A stretch of 64,000 nt of DNA from Halostagnicola larsenii XH-48 (GTDB taxonomy: Archaea > Halobacteriota > Halobacteria > Halobacteriales > Natrialbaceae). The first letter of the stretch is position 1; each line of letters opens with the position of its first letter. Location: NCBI RefSeq assembly GCF_000517625.1, contig NZ_CP007055.1, forward strand, positions 124,001-188,000. The letters run 5' to 3'. The notes below the pieces were generated by a model, which saw only the letters and a list, made by a program, of their open reading frames with translations, was not told the origin of the DNA and made no database searches. Both the position numbers and the translations under genes were made by a program. Shown here piece by piece: positions 34,352 through 43,499 of the stretch.

Positions 34352-34681
34352 GGTTGCAAACCACGGTGAAACTGATCCTCTGTGAACTCGGTCTACCGGT
34401 GACTGTGCTATCCTCTCGGTTGGTGTGCCTCTCGATCCAATCTCGTTTGGTCGTGACGACGGCCGACTCAGTTTTGCCGGTATCGATGCGCTCTCACATG
34501 GTGGTCACGGCGGGCCGTTTAACGGTCCTATAGTACCCACAGACGTTCTATTCTACCGGCTCGTCGTCTCACTGAAACCGTTTTAACAACCTGATAGGCG
34601 AACGACCGGTTGCGATGAACGTAATGAACGTACGGAACTACTATGTGACATTTCGGCTGTGGTTGATATGGAGATGGTAGA
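34352..34681. other. 330-bp divergent intergenic region
   Basis: No gene seen. It carries the upstream regions of mcm (minus) and of the membrane gene at 34682 (plus). A ccgttttaacaacc element (34576-34589) may be the promoter of the latter, which has a short SD-like ggagatgg before its ATG. Another TATA-like tcctatag occurs at 34525-34532. GC content dips, as in many haloarchaeal promoters. Confidence 0.4.
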
Positions 34682-35332
34682 ATGCTAGAGCTATTGTCAG
34701 ACTTTCGGAACATAATCTTCCCCGTATTCTTCGTCGGGTTCTTCGTCGGGACGCTCGTCCTGCTCGCGCTTTCGGATCGAGAACTCGCGAGGAAGGCCTG
34801 GGTTGGGGGATTTATTCTCGTCCTCGTTGCGGTAACCGTGCTCGGATCGACGCTCATACCCGTCGTCGAGATGCACAAATTCTCACAGCCCAGCGAGGAA
34901 CAAAACACGGCCTACGAGTTCGTTGTCGTCGATGAAGACGGAAACGAACTGTTCTATGACTACCGTGCGACGCCCCCGACGACCGACAGCCGCTCGTCGA
35001 CGGTCGCCTGGCGCATGGTCGACGACTACTCCGATCAAGAGCGGATGGAAACCGCGGAGTTCTATCTCTCCAATGCCAAGGAGTACCGATCTGACATCGA
35101 ATCCGGAGCGTATCCACCGCCGACGGACCTAATCGATCCGCCGCGGTACGTCGACGACGAGCAGTGGACCGCTTCGACCCTCGAGGAGTACAAGGAGTTC
35201 GAGTCCATTCGAATCTACGAACGAACGCTAACAGTAAACGAGGATAATACGGAACTCGAATCGCACGACGAACGACTACTACTTACGGTCGACGTGGACG
35301 ACCAGTCGATCACTGAACACGAACACTCATGA
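34682..35332 (+). CDS. Membrane-anchored protein, partner of the HTTM-DCC gene
   Basis: This 216-residue protein has two N-terminal membrane helices (FPVFFVGFFVGTLVLLAL, residues 13-30, and WVGGFILVLVAVTVLGSTLI, residues 40-59) and an acidic extracytoplasmic or cytoplasmic domain of about 150 residues containing YRATPPTTDSRSS and YPPPTDLIDPPRYVDDEQW. I do not recognise the family. Its stop overlaps the start of the HTTM-DCC gene by 4 nt (ATGA), so the two are surely translated from one mRNA. The pair probably functions as a complex at the membrane. The predicted SD-like ggagatgg five bases before ATG supports the start. Confidence 0.7.
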   Translation: MLELLSDFRNIIFPVFFVGFFVGTLVLLALSDRELARKAWVGGFILVLVAVTVLGSTLIPVVEMHKFSQPSEEQNTAYEFVVVDEDGNELFYDYRATPPTTDSRSSTVAWRMVDDYSDQERMETAEFYLSNAKEYRSDIESGAYPPPTDLIDPPRYVDDEQWTASTLEEYKEFESIRIYERTLTVNEDNTELESHDERLLLTVDVDDQSITEHEHS

Positions 35333-36588
35333 GCGCGTTCATCAACTACTTTGCCGACGATTCTCGCTCGTCACCGATCAACCTCGCCGTCGCTCGCGTC
35401 GTGCTGGGGACATACCTCCTCTGGCGCGTCGTCTTTCTCGACTGGGGGTTCTACCAGGAGTGGCCTCGAGCCCTCAATATCGGCATCGACTTCCTTCATC
35501 GAGACGTGCTCCTAGCGTTGTTGCCCTACCAGCGATGGCTCGTCGCCGGATTGCTCGTGTCCTTTATCGTTGGGTACAAGATCAAGTGGTCGGGCGGACT
35601 CGCGAGTCTCCTCTTGTTGGAGATGCTGTCGGTCAAGGCGACGGTTTACCTGTCGGGAACCGTCGAGTCGCTGTTCGTCTGTTCGTATTTCGTCCTCCTC
35701 TTCGCGTTCTTCCACGACGATGATGCGATGTCGGCGGACGCCGTACTCCGGACGAAAGAGAAATCGCTCGACCAACTGAACAGGTTCCTCAAGGAGGGGT
35801 CGAACCAGTCCTACCGAATGCGGCCGTTCAAGTGGGCGCTCGTCATCGTCGGCCTCATGTATCTCGGCGCCGCGTGGGGGAAGTTACTCAACGGGTCGTT
35901 TGATATCTATCTCTCCGGCGCTCAGTTGCAGCGCGATATCCTCTACAGCCAAGTCGCGACCGGCGTGACCCGACCGATTGGCGAGTTCGTCGTTCAACAC
36001 GAGGTTCTGGCCTGGCTCGGATTCGTCGGGACCGCGTTGGTCCAGTCGCTGTTTATCGTCGCAGTCGTTCTGGGCGTGACGGTAACGCCGTTCGTCATCG
36101 GCTTGATCGGCTTTCACGTCGCAGTGATACTCACCCTGGGACTGTACTTCATCGACATGATCGTCGTTCTCTCGCTGTTTGGCGCGTGGGACGTCGTCTA
36201 CCGGAAACTCGCCGCGGATCAAACGAACGCGGTCCAACTGGTCTACGACGAACGCTGTTACTTCTGTGCGCGGAGCCTCTATCTCTTCAAACACCTCGAC
36301 ATCAACGATTCGGTCCAGTTTTACACCCAGTCGGACGCCCCGTCCGAACTGGTCGACCGCGACGAGGTCGACCTCGAGAAGGAGATGTACCTCTTTCGCG
36401 ATGGGGAGGCCCACGGCGGCTACGACGCGTTCCGTCACCTGTTCAAGCAGTTCCGGATCTTTCTCCCGATCACGCTGTTGATGGCCTTCCCGCCGGTCAG
36501 GCTGGTCGGCGAACGAATCTACGAATACATCGCCGACAATCGGAATCGTCACTTCGTCTGTAGCTACGAGCCGGACGAAACGTCCTGA
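35329..36588 (+). CDS. HTTM-domain membrane protein fused to a DCC1-type thiol domain
   Basis: The 419-residue protein has an N-terminal multi-helix domain (about residues 15-300, six to eight membrane helices including VLGTYLLWRVVFLDWGFYQE and MYLGAAWGKLLNGSFDIYL) typical of the HTTM domain, which is shared with vitamin-K-dependent gamma-carboxylase. The C-terminal part has VYDERCYFCARS (residues 305-316), i.e. the C310-x-x-C313 active site of DCC1-like thiol-disulfide domains. Such fusions exist in other archaea and bacteria; a redox partnership with a quinone or disulfide chain is plausible, but the substrate is unknown. It is the second gene of a coupled pair. Confidence 0.82.
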   Translation: MSAFINYFADDSRSSPINLAVARVVLGTYLLWRVVFLDWGFYQEWPRALNIGIDFLHRDVLLALLPYQRWLVAGLLVSFIVGYKIKWSGGLASLLLLEMLSVKATVYLSGTVESLFVCSYFVLLFAFFHDDDAMSADAVLRTKEKSLDQLNRFLKEGSNQSYRMRPFKWALVIVGLMYLGAAWGKLLNGSFDIYLSGAQLQRDILYSQVATGVTRPIGEFVVQHEVLAWLGFVGTALVQSLFIVAVVLGVTVTPFVIGLIGFHVAVILTLGLYFIDMIVVLSLFGAWDVVYRKLAADQTNAVQLVYDERCYFCARSLYLFKHLDINDSVQFYTQSDAPSELVDRDEVDLEKEMYLFRDGEAHGGYDAFRHLFKQFRIFLPITLLMAFPPVRLVGERIYEYIADNRNRHFVCSYEPDETS

Positions 36589-36681
36589 TCCGTAGCTGCT
36601 CCTGTCAGCGGCTCATCTGGTGTTCCTCAAGAATTATCGACTTCTGCACTCGCGACTCACGAGGTTGTTCGTCACGAGAAG

Positions 36682-36697
36682 TGGGCCAACTCGGATT
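36682..36697. repeat. 16-nt copy of the tRNA-Ile 3' end
   Basis: tgggccaactcggatt occurs here and inside tRNA-Ile at 36736-36751 (tRNA 3' end on the minus strand). The copy sits 38 bp beyond the tRNA 3' end, mirroring the scars at the other two tRNA genes of this window. Confidence 0.7.
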
Positions 36698-36735
36698 CGA
36701 TAGTTGCGGCTCGCGGAGTTGCTCGCCGCAAAATA

Positions 36736-36809
36736 TGGGCCAACTCGGATTTGAACCGAGAACCTCCACCTTATCAGAGTGGCGCTCGACCTAATTGAGC
36801 TATTGGCCC
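36736..36809 (-). tRNA. tRNA-Ile (anticodon GAT)
   Basis: Read on the minus strand, a 74-nt cloverleaf forms: acceptor GGGCCAA/TTGGCCC, D arm GCTC...GAGC, anticodon arm CCACT-CTGATAA-GGTGG with anticodon GAT, and T arm CTCGG-TTCAAAT-CCGAG. Discriminator A. No intron is seen. It lies between the HTTM-DCC gene and the fxsA gene and is not part of an rRNA operon. Confidence 0.97.
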
Positions 36810-36876
36810 GCTTCGCATCAGTGAGTTGCGGGCAGGTACGTTTAAGCGTTTCTTTCTCTTATACCCGTGCGAACCG

Positions 36877-37503
36877 CTACCGAGCGTTGGGGTCGCTGCC
36901 CGTCTCGTCGTCTCGAGACTCCTCGTCGCCGAACTCGATGGTGTACTCGTCGTCTCCCGTATCGGATTCGACGGTATAGGAATCGTCGTCGAGATTGTAG
37001 GTTCCGTCACTGGATTCGCTCGAGCCCGCCGTCGTGTTCGTTCCCGTCGGTCCGGGGCCCTGACCGCCCATGTCTTCGCCGTTCGGGAACCCGAACGTGT
37101 AGACGCCGCCGCTGATGAATCCACCAGTCTTCTTGTCCGCGTAGGGAACGATCACGAACCGCTTGAGCGCCGCTCGGATCGGGATTCTGGTGATCGGAAC
37201 GACGAGCAGGAAGCCGATCAGATCGGTGACCAGCCCCGGCGTGAGCAGGAAGGCTCCGGCGGCGATCAACAGGCCGCCGTCGAGCAGTTCGTTCGTCGGT
37301 GGCTCTCCGTTCGCGAGCGAGCGTTGCATCTTCCCGAGCGTTCGCCGGCCTTCGGCGCGAACGAGCAACAGGCCGATCAGTCCAGTCAGAACGACAAGCA
37401 ACACCATCGCGACCCAGCCGAACTCGGTACGGCTGAAGACCAGCGCGAGGAGTACCGCGTCCAGAAACGGGATGAGCAACAGTGCGGAGAGCCACCGGAG
37501 CAT
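36877..37503 (-). CDS. fxsA: FxsA-family membrane protein
   Basis: The 208-residue protein has the FxsA layout: four membrane helices in residues 1-110 (LRWLSALLLIPFLDAVLLAL; FGWVAMVLLVVLTGLIGLLL; GGLLIAAGAFLLTPGLVTDL; IGFLLVVPITRIPI) with the conserved loop RAEGRRTLGKMQRSLANGE and the GxLLLxPGxVTDxxG motif. The C-terminal 90 residues are an acidic, low-complexity tail (SSESSDGTYNLDDDSYTVES) that bacterial FxsA lacks. In E. coli FxsA counters phage exclusion by the F plasmid PifA, but in archaea its role is unknown. The start at 37503 was chosen because the frame extends upstream into an overlap of the divergent gene. Confidence 0.88.
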   Translation of the reverse strand: MLRWLSALLLIPFLDAVLLALVFSRTEFGWVAMVLLVVLTGLIGLLLVRAEGRRTLGKMQRSLANGEPPTNELLDGGLLIAAGAFLLTPGLVTDLIGFLLVVPITRIPIRAALKRFVIVPYADKKTGGFISGGVYTFGFPNGEDMGGQGPGPTGTNTTAGSSESSDGTYNLDDDSYTVESDTGDDEYTIEFGDEESRDDETGSDPNAR

Positions 37504-37625
37504 ACCGCCCTCTAGGCCGCGGAGGGTCAAAACCCTTTACTCTCAGTTCTCGAGGCGTGCCGGCGTCGAATTCCGAATCGTACTCGAACGAAGGCCTTAG
37601 GCACGCGACGCACGTCCACGCTAAC

Positions 37626-39272
37626 ATGGACGACGTTACGCGGGTCGAGTGGCGAGAGTGGGGACAGGCGGCGTTCGACGAGGCCGAATCGGCTGACGTT
37701 CCCGTGTTGCTTTCGCTCACCGCGACGTGGTGTGATCACTGCCACGAGATGGACGAGCAGACCTATGCCGAGCCACAGATTGCGGCGAATATCAACGATC
37801 GGTTCGTGCCGGTGCGCGTCGACGCCGACCGGCGGCCTCGAGTGCGCGACCGGTACAACATGGGCGGCTTCCCCTCGACGGTCTTTCTCGCACCCGACGG
37901 CGCGCTGTTGACCGGGGCGGGCTATCTCGGCCCCGACGGGATGCGTCAGGTGTTAGACAGCGTCGGGACGATGTGGGAGACCAAAGGCGAGGAGGCGAGT
38001 CGGATCCCGCGGCCGCTTCGGGAGGACGAGCCTCCTGCCGGCCAGCTTTCGAGCGACATCGAGGGATCGATGCTCGGCCAGCTCGAGGAGAACTACGACG
38101 AAACCGCCGGCGGTTGGGGAGTCGAACCGAAGTTCCCGCTCCCGGACGCCCTCGAGTTCGCGCTCAAGCGCGACCGCGAGATGGCGCGTCGTTCGTTCGA
38201 GGCGGTCAGCGCGAATCTGTTCGACGAGTACGAGGGCGGCTTCTACCGGTTCGGCGCGCAGGCCGACTGGGGCGAGATCCAACACGAGAAGCTGCTCGAT
38301 TCGAACGCCGCGCTCGTTCGTGCGTTTTCGAACGCCTACCTCTATACGGGGCGTGAGGAGTACCAGGAGCCGGCGTCGCGGACGATCGAGTACCTCACGA
38401 CGACGCTGTGGAACGACGACGCGGAGGCCTTCGCGAACAGTCAGGCCCCCGGCGAAGACGGGTCCTACACCCTCGAGGCCAGCGATCGAGCGGCCGTCGA
38501 CGACCCGCCCGTCGACGCGGGCGTCTTCGCCGGACCGAACGGGCTGGCGATCGAAGCCCTGCTCACCTACGTTGCGTACACGGACGACGAGCGCGCCCGT
38601 CGCTACGCCGAACGCGCACTCGAGACGCTCCAAACCGCCCTTCTGGAAGACGGTGTCGTTGCCCATCGCCTGCCCGACGAGGACGCCGACTCGATCGAGC
38701 GAGCGCCACTGTTGTTGACGCAGGCTCGCGGACTGCGGGCCGTGCTCGCGGGGGCGAGCGTTCTCGGTGCCGGGACGCTCGAGGACGCACGCGCCATCGC
38801 CGACAGCACGATCGAGACGCTTCGGGACGGCGATTCGTTCGTCGACGCCCCGGCCCGCGGCGCGGGACTGCTCGAGCGGACCCTCCGCCCGCTCGACGCG
38901 AACGTCGCGTTCGCCGACGCGCTCGTCGACCTCGCGATCCTGACCGGACAGGAGCGATACCGGACGGTCGCACGGGAGACGCTCGAGGATTTCGCCGGTG
39001 CGAGCGATCGGTTCGGCGTCCAGATGGCACGATACGGATCTGCGGCCGCTCGGCTGGTCGATGACCCGCTCGTCGTTCGCGTCGGAACGCACGCGGGAAC
39101 CGACCTCCACCGCGCCGGGCTACGGGTAGCAGACCACGAAAAGGTCGTCGTTCCGAACGCGACGAACGAACTCGAGCGAGGAACCGCTCGCGTCGAACAA
39201 GGCGACCGGATTTCCGGGGTCGCTGAAACTCCAGCAAAGTTGAGCGAACAAGTGCGTGCCATACTCGAGTAA
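37626..39272 (+). CDS. DUF255/YyaL-type thioredoxin and (alpha/alpha) toroid protein
   Basis: The 548-residue protein starts with a thioredoxin-like domain (residues 1-110) whose LSLTATWCDHCHEMDE gives a C36-x-x-C39 pair, followed by the MGGFPSTVFLAPDG turn. The remaining 430 residues form a helical toroid of the six-hairpin glycosidase-like type (FKFAL-type repeats such as LLDSNAALVRAFSNAYLYTG, ERAPLLLTQARGLRAVLAGA). This layout defines the YyaL/spermatogenesis-associated protein 20 family, cytoplasmic and of unclear activity, often suspected of acting on modified sugars. It is about 150 residues shorter than the usual bacterial homologue, but both domains are present. Single-gene unit. Confidence 0.88.
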   Translation: MDDVTRVEWREWGQAAFDEAESADVPVLLSLTATWCDHCHEMDEQTYAEPQIAANINDRFVPVRVDADRRPRVRDRYNMGGFPSTVFLAPDGALLTGAGYLGPDGMRQVLDSVGTMWETKGEEASRIPRPLREDEPPAGQLSSDIEGSMLGQLEENYDETAGGWGVEPKFPLPDALEFALKRDREMARRSFEAVSANLFDEYEGGFYRFGAQADWGEIQHEKLLDSNAALVRAFSNAYLYTGREEYQEPASRTIEYLTTTLWNDDAEAFANSQAPGEDGSYTLEASDRAAVDDPPVDAGVFAGPNGLAIEALLTYVAYTDDERARRYAERALETLQTALLEDGVVAHRLPDEDADSIERAPLLLTQARGLRAVLAGASVLGAGTLEDARAIADSTIETLRDGDSFVDAPARGAGLLERTLRPLDANVAFADALVDLAILTGQERYRTVARETLEDFAGASDRFGVQMARYGSAAARLVDDPLVVRVGTHAGTDLHRAGLRVADHEKVVVPNATNELERGTARVEQGDRISGVAETPAKLSEQVRAILE

Positions 39273-39353
39273 TAGCACGGACTAACGACGCCGAATCTGA
39301 TATCGGCAAAACTACCGTAGCGTTTATGCCCTTCGAGTCGGTTGCGTATTCAT

Positions 39354-40157
39354 ATGGCCAGTCTACGGGATCTCGGGCTTTCGGAGTACGAGGCTCGAGC
39401 GTATCGATCGCTGTTGAACATCGGCCCGACGACGGCCAAGGAACTCTCCCGGGCCAGCGACGTGCCGATGGGCCGGATTTACGACGTTCTCAACAGTATC
39501 GAACAGTACAACCTCGTCCGCAGTCAGACCGCGAGCCGTCCGAAAAAGTACGTCGCCGTCGAGCCCGCGACCGCGCTCGATCGACTGCTCGACGACAAAA
39601 AGCGCGAACTCGACGAAAAGGCCGAACAGTACGAGTCGATCGTCGACGACCTCTCCGAGGAACTCGACGCGGCCGAACCCGTCGAAGAGCAGTTCTGGAC
39701 CGCCTCCGTCGGCCCCGAGGAGACCATCGACCTCCTCTTGGAACGGCTCACCGCGGCGGATCGGGACATCGTGATGGTGGCTGCGGATCCCGCCCCGCGA
39801 GTGGACATTCGAACCGTCGGCGACGAAGTGCTGGCCCACCTCGAGGACGCGCTCGACCGGGGCGTCTCCGTGGACGTGCTGATGACGCGCGAACTGGTCG
39901 CGTCGCTGTCCGAAAACGTCGGCCGGCGATATCAAGAGACGCTCCAGCAGCGCGACGATTTCGACGTCCGGATCAGCGACGACGTGACCGGCTCGTTCAA
40001 CATCATCGACGGCGTCGAGGTCTGCATTCAGGTGCCGAACCCGCTCGCCTCCCAGGAGGTCTTCGGCATGATCGACCTGAAAGACCCCGAGTTCGCCGCC
40101 GACGTCCACGAGGAGTTTTATCCGAGCTGGGAACGGGCGACGCCGCTCGAGTTTTGA
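39354..40157 (+). CDS. TrmB-family transcriptional regulator
   Basis: The 267-residue protein has an N-terminal winged helix of the TrmB type (LGLSEYEARAYRSLLNIGPT, residues 8-27, then SRASDVPMGRIYDVLNSIEQ), an alpha-helical linker, and a C-terminal TrmB domain resembling the phospholipase D fold (TAADRDIVMVAADPAPRVDI). TrmB regulators sense sugars or polyols, or metabolites such as amino acid precursors, and control sugar uptake and gluconeogenesis. No transport genes are adjacent, so the target is not local. The start at 39354 was selected; a frame-open stretch of four residues upstream is possible. Confidence 0.9.
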   Translation: MASLRDLGLSEYEARAYRSLLNIGPTTAKELSRASDVPMGRIYDVLNSIEQYNLVRSQTASRPKKYVAVEPATALDRLLDDKKRELDEKAEQYESIVDDLSEELDAAEPVEEQFWTASVGPEETIDLLLERLTAADRDIVMVAADPAPRVDIRTVGDEVLAHLEDALDRGVSVDVLMTRELVASLSENVGRRYQETLQQRDDFDVRISDDVTGSFNIIDGVEVCIQVPNPLASQEVFGMIDLKDPEFAADVHEEFYPSWERATPLEF

Positions 40158-40412
40158 ACTCGAGACGGTCGCCCATCGACATCCCCCACTGGCACGCGCT
40201 GGGCCGCACCGCGCGCGACGCAAGCGGTGCGGTTCGATACCGCGTGAGGGATGAACGAGAGAACGAAGTGATCGAGTGAATCGGTTGGGGAGGAGGCGGC
40301 CGTTGTACGTGCTTCGAAATCACGAGGAGAGTTGACTGCAGTGTGCTGTTTTCCGTCGTGAACGCTTCAAAACCGAAAAACCTTCGAGCCCGCCCGCTCT
40401 GTCCTCGTCGAT

Positions 40413-41351
40413 TTAGTGCTCGAGGTCGCCGTTTACTTCCTCGCGGAGCGTCTTCATTTCGACGACGCGTTCGGCGTGGGCGTTGTGCTGGTGGATCGAC
40501 TCGTCGTTGGACTGGATCATCGTGATCACGGCGTCGTCGGCGAGGTGGTCTAACTCCGAAACCACGCCTTCGGCCATCGCTCGAACGCAGTCCTCGACGA
40601 ACTTGGCGTCCGAGTGGGCCTCGTAGGTCATGTGATCCTCGTCGGGGCGCTTGGCGAGGTTGTAGATCTTCGCGCTCATCGAATCGCGAGCGATGTCGAT
40701 GATCTCGTTGAGGTCGACCTCCGGATCGCCGTCGGCTTCGACCGTGACTGTCGCATGCCCGCGCTGGGAGTGGCCCGGCTGTGGGACCGCATCGAGGAAC
40801 TCCGTGATCGTTTCCTCCGGGACGTCGAGGTCCTCGAGTTTCTGTTTCGCTCGCGCCACGGACATGCCCTGCGAGCAGGGACAGACCGTCATGCCGACGA
40901 CGTGGGCACCGATCTCTTCGCGGGTGCCGTCTTCGGTCGCGGTCGCCGAGGCGATGATGTCGACGGTGTGTTGGGTTTCCCGATCCGAGGCGGGCGTCTG
41001 CTCGCGGCGCATGAACTCCGCTTCCATCGACACCTCGGCTTTGGACGTGTAGTCGTGGCGTTCGAGCAGGCGCTCGGCGGCGTCGCCGCAGACATCCTCG
41101 ACGCGGTAGGCCTCCTCGCGGGTCGCCTCCTCTAGGATTTCGTCGATGACCTCCATGTTGCGGCTCATGTCCGCGCCCTTCCGCCAGGAGGGGAGGTCGA
41201 CGAAGACCTCGAACTCCGCGGTGAGCACGAGCGGGCGTTTGCCGGTGCGCGCGATCTTGACGAGTTTTTCGACGCCGGTGACGCCGACCTGGTTCAGGCC
41301 GACGGTGACGTCGGGGGCCGTCGCCTGCACGTCGGGAAGCTGCTTACTCAT
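40413..41351 (-). CDS. mptA: GTP cyclohydrolase MptA (FolE2-like)
   Basis: MptA converts GTP to 7,8-dihydroneopterin 2',3'-cyclic phosphate, starting methanopterin-like and folate-like cofactor synthesis in archaea. The 312-residue FolE2-family protein has the catalytic [20 protein letters not shown] with a metal-ligand Cys, the [12 protein letters not shown] segment with His, and the characteristic [20 protein letters not shown]. It starts [20 protein letters not shown], a family-typical N-terminus. It is Fe(II)- or metal-dependent and cytoplasmic. The gene is a single unit. Confidence 0.95.
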   Translation of the reverse strand: MSKQLPDVQATAPDVTVGLNQVGVTGVEKLVKIARTGKRPLVLTAEFEVFVDLPSWRKGADMSRNMEVIDEILEEATREEAYRVEDVCGDAAERLLERHDYTSKAEVSMEAEFMRREQTPASDRETQHTVDIIASATATEDGTREEIGAHVVGMTVCPCSQGMSVARAKQKLEDLDVPEETITEFLDAVPQPGHSQRGHATVTVEADGDPEVDLNEIIDIARDSMSAKIYNLAKRPDEDHMTYEAHSDAKFVEDCVRAMAEGVVSELDHLADDAVITMIQSNDESIHQHNAHAERVVEMKTLREEVNGDLEH

Positions 41352-41647
41352 TACCCGTATTCGGGACAGCGCGCGATTCAACCTTTCGGAAGGCGCATCG
41401 ATTCGAGGGGGAATCGGTGGCTCGAGCGAACGCTTCGAAGCTGTGGCGATTCGCTGGATCCTTTAAGTGCTTCTCGTCACAAGGTGTAGATACGAACGGC
41501 AGTCCTCGAGTTCCGTCCGGTGTATTTTGTGGGTCTCTTTGGGTTACAGCTTCCGCTTTCCCGTGAGATCTCTCTCCGTCAAACTGCCCGTTTCCGGCTC
41601 GAGTAGCGGTATAGATAAGGACGCAGGACGAGACGTATCAGATATCC

Positions 41648-41926
41648 ATTGAGTGTCCTGTCTGTGGGAGTTCAGCGAGAAAGAGTATCAACGTCCGGGT
41701 CGCCAAAGAGACCGATCTCACGCAGGTGGTCGGAAGCACGTGGGACGGCCGAAACATGGCTCGCTGTAATGAATGTGGTGTTCTGTACGATCACCAGTAC
41801 CTCGAGGATGAGGCGACCGCCGGTCAGCGCGAGTCACCGATCAACTGTCCCGACTGTGGGTCGCCGAATCCAGCCGAGCGGAGTTCCTGTACGTACTGCG
41901 ATGAGCCGCTGCCGTCCCCTGAATAA
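41648..41926 (+). CDS. Double zinc-ribbon protein with probable non-ATG start
   Basis: The frame encodes four CxxC zinc knuckles: CPVC at residues 3-6, then CNEC, CPDC and CTYC (PINCPDCGSPNPAERSSCTY). The first CPVC lies upstream of the only ATG (41756), so the protein must start further up to keep the first zinc site. No ATG, GTG or TTG is in frame; the codon before Glu is ATT at 41648, about 35 bp after a TATA-like tatagataa (41612-41620). An ATT start, or loss of the original start codon, would explain this. If ATG 41756 is the real start the protein is 56 residues and has a single ribbon plus one CxxC. Function unknown, maybe RNA or protein binding. Confidence 0.55.
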   Translation: MECPVCGSSARKSINVRVAKETDLTQVVGSTWDGRNMARCNECGVLYDHQYLEDEATAGQRESPINCPDCGSPNPAERSSCTYCDEPLPSPE

Positions 41927-42044
41927 GCGGTCTGAATGGCCTCTCCGAGATCGAAGCCAGCGCAATTGTCCCGACCGCGTGGCGATCGATTCGTGATCTT
42001 CCGCTTTCATCCGATCTATATGAGTGTGCGATGAACCCGTCAGC

Positions 42045-42383
42045 ATGTCCTACGATACGGCTCACAAAACCGATCCCGAATCGATCCTTCCGGAAGAAAG
42101 CGGCGGCATGTGGTTTCTCAAGGAGGCCCTCGAGACCCAGGAACTCGGCATTTCGATCCTCGAGCTAGAACCCGGCGTTAGCGGGAAGGCCCACGACGAA
42201 ACCCACACCGGTCAGGAGGAGGTGTACTACGTCGTCGACGGGACGGTAACGGTCGATCTCGACGACGAGTCGGTGACCCTCGAGACGGACGAGGCGCTTC
42301 GAATCGACACTGAAGTGGAGCGACAGATCCACAACGAGAGCGACGACGCCGCGAAGCTCGTGCTCGTCGGCGCGCCGCTGTAA
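42045..42383 (+). CDS. Cupin-domain protein
   Basis: The 112-residue protein is a single cupin barrel. The first conserved block, KAHDETHTGQEEVYYVVDG, has the His-x-x-x-His and Glu metal ligands, followed by GTVTVDLDDESVTLETDE and the second block DTEVERQIHNESD with the last His. Such proteins bind a divalent metal and either a small molecule or act as oxygenases or isomerases. The N-terminus MSYDTAHKTDPESILPEESG is also typical for haloarchaeal cupins. A start at 42045 was chosen, with seven in-frame residues upstream as an alternative. Confidence 0.85.
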   Translation: MSYDTAHKTDPESILPEESGGMWFLKEALETQELGISILELEPGVSGKAHDETHTGQEEVYYVVDGTVTVDLDDESVTLETDEALRIDTEVERQIHNESDDAAKLVLVGAPL

Positions 42384-42437
42384 GCGGATTGCCAACACGA
42401 TTTTGGACTGCCGAGGACAACACCCTTAACCGGCGGC

Positions 42438-43499
42438 ATGGCCTCCGCTCGAGTGATGCCACCGGCGATCGAGACGCAGGATCTCATCAAGGAATACGGT
42501 GAGCTACGGGCGTTACAGGGCCTGTCGCTGACCATCGAGGAGGGGGAGTTCTTCGGACTGCTCGGCCCGAACGGCGCGGGGAAGACGACGTTCATCAACA
42601 CGCTCGTCGGCCTCGTCCGCAAGAGCGGCGGGGACGTCCGCGTCTTCGGCCACGACGTCGAAACGGAGTACCAGCAGGCTCGAGACGCGATCGGACTCGC
42701 GCCACAGGAGTTCAACGTGGATCGATTCTTCCCCATTCGGGAGGTGTTGATGCACAAGGCCGGCTACCACGGGATACCCGACTCGGAAGCGGAGAAGCGA
42801 GCCGACGAGGTGCTCAAACGCGTCGGGATCTACGACAAGCGCAACGAGCGCTTCGACTGGCTCTCGGGCGGCATGAAACGCCGACTCCTGCTCGCTCGAG
42901 CGCTCGTCACCGATCCGGATCTGTTGATCCTCGACGAGCCGACGGCGGGCGTCGACGTCCAGTTGCGCCACGACCTCTGGGAGCTCGTCACCGAACTCAA
43001 CGAGGAGGGGACGACCGTGCTCCTGACGACCCACTACATCGAGGAGGCCGAACGCCTCTGCGATCGGGTCGCGATCCTCAACGAGGGGCGGAAGGTGACC
43101 GTCGCGACGCCGGACGAACTCAAAGAACGCGGAACGGACACGATTTCGGTCACCCTCGAGAACCCGCCGGCGACACCGCCATCGTTGGGTGCCTACGCTC
43201 ACGACGCGTGGCTCAGCGGCGACGCGCTCGAGGTTCGGGTCGACGACGGCGGGTCGACCGCCCCGCAGTTGCTCAACGACCTCGAGGCGGCGGGATACGA
43301 CATCGTCGACCTCGAGATCACCCGGACCTCGCTCGAGGAGGTGTTCGTCGACCTCACCGACCGTGAGGACCGATCCGTGACGCGCTCCGGAGACGGGGAG
43401 GCGGACGGCGGCGACGGATCGACGGGCGGCGACGGAGACGACGAACAGACGGGGCCCGAGCGCGAGCGAGACTTCCTTGAGCAGGGAGGTGCCGTCTGA
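42438..43499 (+). CDS. ABC transporter ATP-binding protein (ABC-2 type, DrrA/CcmA-like)
   Basis: This 353-residue ATPase energises an exporter. It has Walker A GPNGAGKTT (43-51), the Q-loop in APQEFNVDRFF, the signature LSGGMKRRLLLARALV, Walker B LLILDEPTAGVD, and the H-switch TTHYIEEAERLCDR. After the ATPase domain (about residue 230) comes a second domain (DTISVTLENPPATPPSLGAY) common to drug and polysaccharide exporters. The last 40 residues are a Gly/Asp-rich tail (GDGEADGGDGSTGGDGDD). Its stop overlaps the next ATG by one base. Confidence 0.94.
   Translation: MASARVMPPAIETQDLIKEYGELRALQGLSLTIEEGEFFGLLGPNGAGKTTFINTLVGLVRKSGGDVRVFGHDVETEYQQARDAIGLAPQEFNVDRFFPIREVLMHKAGYHGIPDSEAEKRADEVLKRVGIYDKRNERFDWLSGGMKRRLLLARALVTDPDLLILDEPTAGVDVQLRHDLWELVTELNEEGTTVLLTTHYIEEAERLCDRVAILNEGRKVTVATPDELKERGTDTISVTLENPPATPPSLGAYAHDAWLSGDALEVRVDDGGSTAPQLLNDLEAAGYDIVDLEITRTSLEEVFVDLTDREDRSVTRSGDGEADGGDGSTGGDGDDEQTGPERERDFLEQGGAV

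Noticed and set aside
36736-36809. rRNA operon around tRNA-Ile
   Set aside because: tRNA genes for Ile or Ala often lie between 16S and 23S rRNA, but flanking sequence is protein-coding or short spacer with no rRNA motifs.
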